Under the pieces are notes generated by a model that did not search any database, was not told the DNA's origin, and was given only the letters and a program-made list of their open reading frames with translations. Made by a program: the position numbers and the translations under genes. From Pyrenochaeta sp. MPI-SDFR-AT-0127 (taxonomy: Eukaryota; Ascomycota; Dothideomycetes; Pleosporales; Cucurbitariaceae): a stretch of DNA of 41,539 nucleotides. Shown here piece after piece: positions 31,451 through 40,690 of this stretch (the first letter of the stretch is position 1; each line of letters starts with the position of its first letter). The stretch lies in the NCBI GenBank assembly GCA_020747015.1, contig JAGTJM010000124.1, positions 1 through 41,539 on the forward strand, written 5' to 3'.

Positions 31451-32918
31451 ATGATTTGCCTTGTCAACCTCGTTGCCGCTGCGCTGGCCGTCACGGGCGT
31501 TGCCGGCGCCGACTTCAACATTTTGCAGCACTTGGGAGGCAATGCACAATGGCTTCCAGGTATAGTCGCGCCGTCTCGAACGACTACTTACTAGGCTGAC
31601 CGAACATCCAGGCCCCGAGGTGACTGACATCTCGTCCGACATTCCTGTTGGGTGCACAGTCGACCTTGCAGCATTCTTCTCACGCCATGGCAGTCGCTAC
31701 CCAGACCCGGGAGCATACAATGAGTGGAGCGACTTGCACAAACGCCTCCAAGCCGCCCAGGACCTTAACTTCACAGATGCAAAGCTTGACTTCCTCAAGA
31801 CGTGGAAGCCCGTGCTGTCGCATCCAGAGCGCCAGATTTCGCAGCTGTCTCCCACTGGCTACAAAGAACTCCACGACATGGGCGCAACATGGCGCCTTCG
31901 CTACCCTGACTTGTATGAGTACAATACTCCCTTTACCATGTGGTCCAACTGGTACAAGTCTGGACCCCGTGTGCGAGACAGTGCCCGCCTTTTTGCCCAA
32001 GGCTTCCTCGGCCCCAACGCCACCGCCCTTACCACCATATACGCACTGAACAGCAGCGATCCTTTGTCGTGGATGAACTCGCTTGCTACAAGTGATCTTT
32101 GCAAAGCCTATGCCGATGAAGGTGGTAGCCCCTACAAGGACGAGTGGGACGCAATCTATCTTCCGCCCATCCGCTCCAGGTTAAACGCTTTTATCCACGG
32201 TGGCTTCAACTTCACTCAGTGGGATGTCTCTATTATCCCCTATCTTTGCGGCTTCGAGACTCAGATCACCGGACGCCGAAGCCCCTTCTGCGAGCTGTTC
32301 ACAGAAGATGAAATCCTGCAGTACGAGTATGCCCAAGATCTTCGCTACTGGTATGGCAACGGTTTAGGCTCCGACATCGAGAAGTATCAGATGGTCCCGG
32401 TAGTAGAGATGGTGGTGCAGCGCTTCATTGACGGGCCAAACGCGTCGTACAAGACTGGCAATTCAACTTTTGTTCCTCCCAACATCATGGCCGCGTTTTC
32501 CAATGATGGACAGATCAACCAGATCATTGCTGCTCTCGGCGTCTTCGATACTCAGGAGCAACTTCCTGCTAACAGAACGCTTCCGAACAGAACTTTCAGA
32601 GCCAGCCGATTAGTACCCATGCGCGGAACTGTCGCCTTTGAGCGCCTATCCTGTGCCGCAGGCACCACCAATGCCACCTCCCAGTCGTACATGCGCATCC
32701 GTTTGAACGACGTCGTCTATCCAGTCGCCAAATGTACCAGCGGACCTGGCTCATCATGTCCGCTGGCGCAGTATCACGCCATCATTAAGAGCAAGCTCGC
32801 AGAGGCTGGAAGTTTTACCAAGTTGTGCAATACTACCGATCCCTCTTACTCAAGCGAACCAAGAGCAACCTTCTTCATGGATAATACGCTATCATATGCG
32901 ACGGTCGTAAAACCGTAG
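31451..32918 (+). CDS. Secreted histidine-acid phosphatase (phytase/acid phosphatase family)
   Basis: Exons 31451-31559 and 31612-32918 give 471 residues; the 52-base intron has donor GTATAG, a GCTGAC branch and acceptor CCAG. Exon 1 supplies the true start and a signal peptide (MICLVNLVAAALAVTGVAGA, cut near residue 20); joining gives WLPGPEVTDISSDIPVGC. The nucleophile motif SRHGSRYP has His62. Many NxS/T sites (for example NATAL, NASYK, NSTF, NRTL) and Cys residues fit a glycosylated, disulfide-bonded extracellular enzyme that releases phosphate from organic esters. The second catalytic motif, usually HD, appears at the equivalent place as Asn334-Asp335 in MAAFSNDGQINQI. This may be normal for this branch or may alter proton donation. 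Phosphate source function is inferred. Confidence 0.9.
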
Positions 32919-33924
32919 TGTAAAGCCACCAATATCTTACATTGCTATTCAATAATGATAATTGCATATTGATTTTTGGTCTCTCCTGCCTAACTGATTA
33001 TCTACGTGCAATTTTCTCGGCTCAATCGACCTCCCACTCCCACTCCGCTCGAGATTAACAAAGATCCTGGAATGCGGTTGCAGTCTAAAATTCAAACAGA
33101 CCTTTGAGCAACCAAGTCATCACGCCTTGTGGCTTTGACATGTACAGGGCGCAACCACTTGCTCACTAATTCTAGCGCTGAACAATTCACCCCACTCTTG
33201 GCTTTGACATGCGGGGCCTGTGCACTGGTAGGGCGTATCCTGCATGCTCGTCAAAGCACGCTCTTCGTACATCTTTCAAGCCACAAATCCTACATTGCCC
33301 AACAGCAAGCCCGTACCATCTGCCGCGTGTTCAAAAAGACGAATGTTATTAAGGTCATCAGCCAGGGATGCATCTGAGGCGCAGACTGGTAGTCATTGTC
33401 TTCCATCAGCCCCGAACTAGCTATGCTGCATGCAGAAACACGTGGTTTCTAGTCCTCTGACTTGGACGCTTTGATTGGATAAAGAGCCTGTCTGAAGTTG
33501 GCTAGTATTGGGCATGTGGAGCGCGCATTTGACACGAAAGGCGTGAGGCTGTTCCAGTCTTCGCATTTGTAAGTACGAAGACATGATGGGAGTCATAAAG
33601 CCGGTGCTAGTAGGGAATGTCGAAATATGCTGTGTTTCTAATCAAGTATAAATGATCGTGGCTCCTTGTATTCGGATTGTAGCCATGTATTCTTGACAAA
33701 GGCAGAAAAAAGCTATTGCTGTGACAAGCACTTCCACCCACCGCTCAGCTATCAAGCGACACCAATATTTTTCAACATCACGTCAAAACCTTGACACTCT
33801 GCGATTGTTACCCACAACTCGCTGCGATTAAATAGCTTTCCATATAGCATCTACTATCAGTGGTATTCTTCCTACCTGCTTCAAAACACCACTAAGCATC
33901 TTGTATCGCCCGAAAACCGCTACA
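32919..33924. other. Intergenic between the phosphatase and the small Ser-rich gene
   Basis: About 1.0 kb, AT-rich, with only short frames. A 12-base direct repeat GGCTTTGACATG occurs twice (near 33130 and 33200). A near-palindrome around CACGTG lies at 33434-33448. No gene supported. Confidence 0.55.
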
Positions 33925-34209
33925 ATGTCCGCCTCGACAACAACAACACCTCGCACATCCATCGAGCTCACAAAATCTGCATCCACATCACCATCATCAT
34001 CATCATCCATATCAGTTACCTCGTCGACAGCATCAGCAACTACTCTCAACAGCTCATACAAAGCAAGAGGTATATGGGACGCCATCAAAAGACACCATAG
34101 AGATATGAATGAAGCTTTTGCCATTTACTATGGGCCGGGATATATGTACCCGCAAAACTCAAGAGGGCAACAAGAGGTTTGGGAGTACAAGAGGGGTGCA
34201 CGGAAGTAG
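33925..34209 (+). CDS. Small Ser/Thr-rich protein with a W-I-K-x-H-H C-terminal motif, unknown
   Basis: A 94-residue frame starting in a good context (CTACAATGTC). The first 45 residues are Ser/Thr-rich, in part coded by an (ATC)n run. Residues 46-72, YKARGIWDAIKRHHRDMNEA then FAIYYGPG, are different in style: amphipathic with aromatic residues, resembling small fungal proteins with a WxxIxxHHxxVNxA..YYG pattern that I recall only loosely. There is no signal peptide or membrane segment. The tail is basic. No intron needed. It could be a genuine conserved small protein or a chance frame; the non-repetitive C-terminal motif favours the former. Confidence 0.5.
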   Translation: MSASTTTTPRTSIELTKSASTSPSSSSSISVTSSTASATTLNSSYKARGIWDAIKRHHRDMNEAFAIYYGPGYMYPQNSRGQQEVWEYKRGARK

Positions 34210-36307
34210 AATCCCATGATAGAGGACTCGGAACGGAAGATAACAACGGTTTCCACGGAACTGAGGTGGTAAATATAAGATTGCACTATATTATGGAATG
34301 GGTCCACAGAGTTTAGGATGCGGCTGGGGCTAGCATAATCCACTATGGGTGGAAACAGTTCATGGAAATATGCATCTAAGTATCACAAAAAGAAGGTACC
34401 CGTGCCATCTGATACAGGCCATATCGCCACCGCGCATCAACATCAACTCACATCTACTCGCCAGTGCTTTTGCGTATAGTTTTGGGCAATTACTGTTACG
34501 TATAGAAGTATGTCCCTGAACTTGTGATCATTTTTACCAGGGCGCATGCTATTTGCAGCCAATGATTTATGCTGAGCAACGACATTGGGCGCTAAGAAGA
34601 TTTGTAAATTTTTTGTTATATTACACGTAATACAGCTCTATTAGATGCAAGAGAAGCGGTACATCAAGGCCTCAAGTATTCATATATATCTTGATCCACA
34701 TTCCTTTTCACAACGCATCTATGCATAAGCGTTAACAGAAAAGGTTTTGTGTATAAAGTTAGTACAAAACGCTTACATATCGCGACTTTAAAAAATTGCG
34801 CATTTATCTTGCTAGCCTCCTCAATAATCTTTCACTGTTGCTGCTCAACGAGAGGCTAAACACAAAGGTCTGGATCTGTAGAGCAGAGCTACAATCTAGA
34901 CTAAGCAGTTCATTGAGTAGGAGATCGATCAGACTCCCAACTCAGAAATCATATCATCGAACGATTGTTGCACTATGGGGAATGCATGTGGTGAGGCTAA
35001 AGCTCACACACACAAAGTGAATTGGCCCAGTTTTGCATGTACTCCGGCGAGATGATCCTGTAATTTCGAGAGCCGAGCTTCTTCTGTTATATTTTATGCA
35101 ATGATAATCAAGGACACTTTGCTTCCCTCATCTCTGGCCATCTAATCTACGTGATAACACATTCGCTCAAAAGGAAATTACGTACTAAGCTCAAGAATTA
35201 CAGCAATAAATATCACTCTGCTTTTTAGGCGTACAAAGGCGTCACGTATAGTACCAGCACAGGAAGACTGCCGTAGACTACGCGTCAGAGAGCAGTACTA
35301 TTTTAATAAAAGACTCGTAAGTTTCAATGCGATGCATGAAGTATGTTCAGGATGCTCAAAGCTGGCGATAGTGACAAGAAACACTCGTAGGCTCGTACTA
35401 CTGTTGCCATCTAGGGGGGCTCAAAAAATACTCAACTATATCAAGGCCTACCTGAGATCCTCTAAGATTTGATCGTTATATGACTGATCTACAGAGAACT
35501 GGGGAGATCGTTTATCACAGGCTTCAACGCAAAGAATGGGATTGGCTAAGCACCCTGTCCGAACGCAATCAGGCACAACACATAGGCATACCCTTCATCA
35601 CCAAGCAAACCCTGTGGACACGCGCCGTGCACTCATGTCTTGACTTTTAATCATAAGAGTTGTAGCGTGGAGCTAAAATCATTATTTCGTTAGGCTGTGT
35701 CTGCTCATTAAAAACGGATAGTCTGCCCGCTGCTCCACGGAATTTGTGGCCGAAGAACTTCACAGGGAGGGGTTACGTTTTTAACAGCGTCAGGTTGATG
35801 TTCGGGGATCCGTTGACACGATGTTCCCCTACTAGCGCAGCTTAGCTTGTCCACATACGCCGAAGGTGACCCCTCCGTTATACTGAACATGCTGTTCAAT
35901 ACTGTTCAGTATAGATATTTTCTTTATTCTGAGAATGTTTCACTTGGCCAAAGTCATTGTGAGCTTTGATTGCGCCGTGAATCATTAATCGTCTCCACCT
36001 TTTAGCAAGTCGGGTGATTCAAGCAGCTTTAGCGTGCCACAATTCGCAAAGTATGTGATGATCACGGAAGTTTGCCTGCAACGGATGTTTATGGTCCGTT
36101 AGCGTATTAGTGTAAATTAAATTCGTCCTGAAACCCGGAAATTGTGAACTGTATGGAAAGCCAGGAGAATATTCGAATATCTTTCTAGCGCCTGGTTAAT
36201 TAATCTATCTGCATGAAATCGCAAGAGTCGATATTTACATATATCTTGTACACTAAGTCCCTTCATTCTACAATCACCTGCACATTTCGTCACCACAGTC
36301 TTCCAAG
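34210..36307. other. 2.1 kb AT-rich intergenic region
   Basis: No frame resembles a gene on either strand. Composition is AT-rich, but CpA and TpG are still common, so this is not RIP-degraded like the right end. An inverted repeat lies at 35879-35913. The last 300 bases should hold the CE2 gene promoter. Confidence 0.55.
35879..35913. repeat. Inverted repeat, 11-base arms
   Basis: Arms TATACTGAACA (35879-35889) and TGTTCAGTATA (35903-35913) are exact reverse complements with a 13-base spacer that itself contains TGTTCAA. It lies about 400 bases upstream of the CE2 gene. It could be a dimeric protein binding site or chance. Confidence 0.7.
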
Positions 36308-37378
36308 ATGATCGCTTTCTCTTCCCTTCTTTTGCTGTTGGCCGTTTTTGATGCAGCACAGGCGATTCGTTATTTAGGCCGCGTCAATCCAGCAACCAAA
36401 GAATTGACCTGGTCAGCTACGGGGGTATCATTCACCTTTCGCGGAACTTCAGCAACCATCGGATTCAAAGCGATTTCTGGAGCGAACAGTGCTGAAATCA
36501 TTGTCGATGGCAAGCGCACAGTCATCTCAAATGTTTCTGGCTCTGATATTTCCACGCCCGCAAATCTGACTCATGGACATCATACGGTCGTGTTCCGAAA
36601 GCTATCTGAACCAGTCTTTGGCTCTATCTTCCTTGGAAAAATCACCACCGATGGCACTTTTGGCCGAGATGTTCCTTCACAAGCACGAAAAATCGAAGTC
36701 ATCGGCGACAGCATCACAGTAGGCTACGGCATCGGTGCTCTCCTACCATGCACCAATACCGCCGCCCTCGAAGATATTACTAAAACCTATTCCGCCCTTG
36801 CAGCAGACCAGCTTGGTGCAGATTACAGTATTGTAGCTTGGAGTGGTAGAGGAATTACCCGCAACTATGTCCAAGCCGCTCCAGATACCAGTCCTATAAT
36901 CTCCCAGTTATACTCCCGCTACGGTGCCAATGATGCCGATGGTTCCTACACTTTTCCCAGAAAACAAACACCGGACGCAGTCGTCATCAACATCGGCACC
37001 AATGACTTCAGCTACCTAGGTTCCGCACCCAACGGATCAACCGTCGCTCTCCGCCCTCCACTCAACGCTCGAACCTATACCACTGCCGTTGTGAAATTTG
37101 TTCGAAGTATCGAGGCGCGCTACCTAAATACCACTTTTTTCCTTGTGTCTTCTCCTATGCTCAATGATGGTTATCCGAGTACGGAGGATGCCCAGAAGAC
37201 CACCCAGACGAATGCCCTGAAAGATGCGATCGCACAGCTAAACGGCACAGATGCTTACCTTGTGGACTGGCCAAGTCAGGGGGGTGAGGTTGGATGTGAT
37301 TACCATCCGACGCCTGAGACGAATGCTATTGGAGCGGAGAAGTTGATACAGGCGATTAAGCAGGCACTGGGTTGGTAA
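36308..37378 (+). CDS. Secreted CE2-type acetylxylan esterase (SGNH hydrolase)
   Basis: A single exon of 356 residues with a signal peptide (MIAFSSLLLLLAVFDAAQA, cut near residue 19). Residues about 20-115 form the N-terminal jelly-roll of CE2 enzymes (YLGRVNP, TWSATGVSFTFRGTSATIGF). The SGNH catalytic domain follows: block I VIGDSITVGYG with Ser135, the Gly of SGRGITRN, block III GTND at 230-233, and CDYHP with Asp331 and His333 as the remaining dyad or triad. CE2 enzymes remove acetyl groups from xylan or other plant polysaccharides outside the cell. Only a few bases separate its stop from the RIP-degraded block, and 2 kb of AT-rich DNA precede it, so the gene is an island next to repeats. 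Its own sequence shows no stops or RIP-like bias. Confidence 0.93.
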   Translation: MIAFSSLLLLLAVFDAAQAIRYLGRVNPATKELTWSATGVSFTFRGTSATIGFKAISGANSAEIIVDGKRTVISNVSGSDISTPANLTHGHHTVVFRKLSEPVFGSIFLGKITTDGTFGRDVPSQARKIEVIGDSITVGYGIGALLPCTNTAALEDITKTYSALAADQLGADYSIVAWSGRGITRNYVQAAPDTSPIISQLYSRYGANDADGSYTFPRKQTPDAVVINIGTNDFSYLGSAPNGSTVALRPPLNARTYTTAVVKFVRSIEARYLNTTFFLVSSPMLNDGYPSTEDAQKTTQTNALKDAIAQLNGTDAYLVDWPSQGGEVGCDYHPTPETNAIGAEKLIQAIKQALGW

Positions 37379-37576
37379 GTTATCGTAGTAAGATACCGTA
37401 AGGCGAGTAGAGTTTTGAAGGTATAATAATATACTCCTATATTATCAACTACGTCTTAAGCGGTTTAGGTAGCCTCTCCTTTAGTATTATTATACTTCTA
37501 CCCTATAGCCTCTAGAGCCTCTAGAGCTAATATAAGATATTATAGGAGTGCGCTAAGCTTAGAAAAAGATTAGTAG

Positions 37577-38007
37577 TATAATAATATAAGTAATAGAGAG
37601 TTCTAAAAGAGATCTACTATAACTTAAAGGTATATAGGAGTATATACTATATTAAATACTTAAGAAGATTCTCTATTCTTATAAATCTAGTATAAAAGAA
37701 TAAAAAGAACTTATCTTACTATTTACTATAATAAATATTATATAGAAATAGGGATATATATATATATATATATTCCTATAGAATAAAGAATCCTATTTAA
37801 GTAGTATTAGACCTACCTTTAATACTATCCTAAATAGGCCCTATTACTCCTATTTCCTTATATATAAAGATAGCTCTTTAGTAGTAAATAGTAGGATAAG
37901 TTCTTTTTATCCTTCTATACTAGACTTATAGAAATAGAGGTATTTTTAGTTATCTACTATAGTATATACTTTTATATACTTTTAAGTTATACTATAAAGA
38001 CCTTTAC
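37577..38007. repeat. Repeat family A: partial direct copy followed by an inverted copy
   Basis: The stretch 37577-37726 resembles the left half of the copy at 38284-38437. The stretch 37727-38007 is, read on the minus strand, related along nearly its full length to 38322-38582 (shared blocks include CTATTTCTATAAGTCTAGTA, AGTATATACTATAG and GGATAGTATTA). The two parts therefore face each other as an imperfect hairpin of about 120-base arms (37606-37726 and 37886-38007). Differences are mostly transitions. Confidence 0.7.
37754..37773. repeat. (AT)n microsatellite
   Basis: Ten AT units inside the RIP-degraded block. Confidence 0.85.
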
Positions 38008-38205
38008 TAAGAAGATAGTAGAGAGTAAGAGTTAGTTCTTAGGAATAGAGTAAAGGTAGAGTAGTATAGGATAATACTTAGATAGTAAGAGTATACTTCT
38101 ATAAAGAGTATTAAGAATAGAGAACTATTCTATTATTTTTACTATTTATAAGAATATTAAGTTAAATATACTAAGCTATAAGGGCCTTTAGTATAGTATT
38201 ATATA
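38008..38205 (+). repeat. Partial copy of the inverted-repeat arm
   Basis: This stretch shares long blocks with the arm at 39643-40025 (for example GAGTTAGTTCTTAG, GAGAACTATTCTATTA, TTATAAGAATATTAAGTTAA, CTAAGCTATAAGGGCC), so it is an additional, shorter copy of the inner part of that arm. Confidence 0.7.
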
Positions 38206-38283
38206 TATATAAAAAGTCTATAAGTCTTAAAGTCTTATAGGCGCTAAGACCTATCTAATACTTTATAGACTTATAAACCTATT

Positions 38284-38582
38284 ATAATAATATAGGCGCT
38301 AAAGGGTTCTAAAATAGATCTAAGTATAACTTAAAGGTATATAAGAGTATATACTATAGGAGATAACTAGGAATATCTCTATTTCTATAAGTCTAGTATA
38401 GAAGGATAAGAAGAACTTCTCCTACTATCTACTACTAAAGAGCTATACTTATATATAGAGAAATAGGGGTAATAGAGCCTAAGTAGGATAGTATTAGAGG
38501 TAGGTCTAATATCCTCTAAATAATCCTCTCTTCTTATAGGAATATATATATATCTCTATTTCTATATAATATTTATTATATT
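38284..38582 (+). repeat. Repeat family A: third, longest direct copy
   Basis: Aligned by eye to 37577-37726 (same strand) and 37727-38007 (opposite strand). It ends within a few bases of the left arm of the inverted-repeat element at 38588, which suggests nested or adjacent insertion. Confidence 0.65.
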
Positions 38583-38587
38583 ACTCT

Positions 38588-40025
38588 CTATTACGACCCC
38601 GCCTTATAGAAAGCCTAACCTAATAACTATAACTAGTTAGACCCTAGCTAACTAAGGTATAAGCGAGCTAATTATATAACGTACTTAGTTACTTAGTATA
38701 ATTAGTAATACTAATTAAATTAAGTAAGGTAAGTACTATATATTTTATTATATATATAGAACTATACTAAGGGCCCTTATAGCTTAGTATATTTAACTTA
38801 ATATTCTTATAAATAGTAAAAGTAATAGAATAGTTCTCTATCTTAATACTCTTTTTAGAAGCTCTCTCTTACTATCTTAGTATTACCCCTAGCTACTTAT
38901 ACTTATTAATATATCCCTAAGAACTAACTCTTACCTTTTACTATACCTATAGTAGAGGTCTTTATACCTATCTTCTAGAGTTTTTAGTTAAACCCTAGTA
39001 TAGTAAGGCTTAGTAGGATATCTATATACCTTAGGGTAAGATAAGGATATCTTAATCTAAGAGAGGAGATATTATTAGGTAAGCTACCTTAATAGAATTA
39101 GTGCGGGCTATATTTTACCTATAATAGGCTAGGATAAGGCTAGTTTAGGCTATATCTAGCTAGATTATTAGACCTTAGGCTATTATAGCCTATATATAGG
39201 GTAAAGGAGTACTTATACCTCTTCTAAATCTTACTAGAGGGTAGTAATTTATCTTAACTATAATCTAATCTTATTATCCTCTATTATTTTAAAAGTACCC
39301 CTCTATAAATATATACCTCTAGAATAGAGCCTATTAGAGTATAGGTACTATCCTAATAAGTATTAGATAGGATTTAGGTATATACTCTTCTAATAGAAAG
39401 TAGTATATAAAGGAGAGGAAATAACTATAGTAGGTAGAATTATTTTAATTATACTAATAAGTAAATAGTTAACTTAAGGTAAAGGTAACTTAAACTTAAG
39501 GTAAGTATAAAATTAAGATTAGCTCTAATTTATATCTAATTTAGAATAAACTTAAAATCTATTAATAAAAATATCTAAGAATACTATATATTACTCCTCC
39601 TCTAGCTCTCTAAGAGATAAGGACTATCTCTTCTAAGGAGGAGAGTATAAAGACCTCTACTATAGGTATAGTAAAAGGTAAGAGTTAGTTCTTAGGGATA
39701 TATTAATAAGTATAAGTAGCTAGGGGTAATACTAAGATAGTAAGAGAGAGCTTCTAAAAAGAGTATTAAGATAGAGAACTATTCTATTACTTTTACTATT
39801 TATAAGAATATTAAGTTAAATATACTAAGCTATAAGGGCCCTTAGTATAGTTCTATATATATAATAAAATATATAGTACTTACCTTACTTAATTTAATTA
39901 GTATTACTAATTATACTAAGTAACTAAGTATATTATATAATTAGCTTACTTATACCTTAGTTAGCTAGAGTCTAACTAGTTATAGTTATTAGGTTAGGCT
40001 TTCTATAAGGTAGAGTTATAATACT
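38588..40025. mobile_element. 1.44 kb element with ~380-base inverted arms, RIP-degraded
   Basis: Left arm about 38588-38970 and right arm about 39643-40025 are reverse complements of each other over their whole length, with a 670-base centre. Where compared base by base (the outer 20 bases and the stretch around 38660-38680), all differences are C-to-T or G-to-A, with CpG kept in the left arm and TpA in the right. The layout fits a non-autonomous DNA transposon with long terminal inverted repeats, or two inverted solo repeats. No coding frame survives in the centre and no target-site duplication could be fixed. Confidence 0.65.
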
Positions 40026-40304
40026 ATCTCCTCTCTATCTTAGTACTATCCTTAGTATAGATATATATAATATATACTTTTTCTATCTCTAGTAGCTATA
40101 TTTTATAAAGTTTAGATACTTAAGATACTTAAACTATCTAAGCTTATTTTCTTTATCTAATTACGTAAGCTATATTAGAGCTTAGGTAATAAAACTTAGT
40201 ACGATTTACTCGCCTGTAAAATCTAATTAGATTAATATATAATTTATTATTCTAGCGTTACTATTAAGTGAGATATTAAGGAAAAGGCTTAACTCTAAGC
40301 TTAA

Positions 40305-40690
40305 GCCTTAAAGCTGTTGCTTGCAGAATAAGCTCCTGTTTGCGGAAGTTACTTTCCTTTATTCTTTATTTACTATTTTCAGCTAGAAATAAAGGAACTA
40401 ATAATAATAATAAACTGTTTGCAGTAACTATATACGCAAACAGTTATTATAAAGAAAACTCTGTCTAGTCTAGTAAGATCTAGACTTCTATATTTTATCT
40501 ATAATAATAGCTTGTATCTCTTGTCTAAAATCTGTACCTAGCAACGAATTTATTATATCCTACCTACCTTTTATCTATCTAAGATATTATTCTGCTTATA
40601 TAAGCAATCTTTATTTATCCTAAGAGCTAAGCCGCTGCTAGCCTATCTAGGTCACTAGGCTATTTTTATTATTAAAGAAAGTTACCTCCT
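40305..40690. other. Patch spared from RIP, with short palindromes
   Basis: In contrast to the sequence on both sides, this 390-base patch contains many CpA and TpG steps (CTGTTTGC, TTGCAG, CAGCTAG, GCAACG, CCGCTGC). It includes an exact inverted repeat, AACTGTTTGC at 40413-40422 and GCAAACAGTT at 40436-40445, plus a further CTGTTTGC just upstream near 40336. No tRNA or coding frame was recognised. It may be single-copy DNA between repeats or part of an element that escaped mutation. Confidence 0.6.

Noticed and set aside
39040..39060. TTAGGG-like words suggesting a telomere
   Set aside because: Only isolated occurrences in AT-rich repeat DNA; no tandem TTAGGG array at or near the window end.
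40600..40670. Possible tRNA-like sequence in the RIP-spared patch
   Set aside because: No acceptable GGTTCGANTCC-type B box or cloverleaf pairing could be built by eye.
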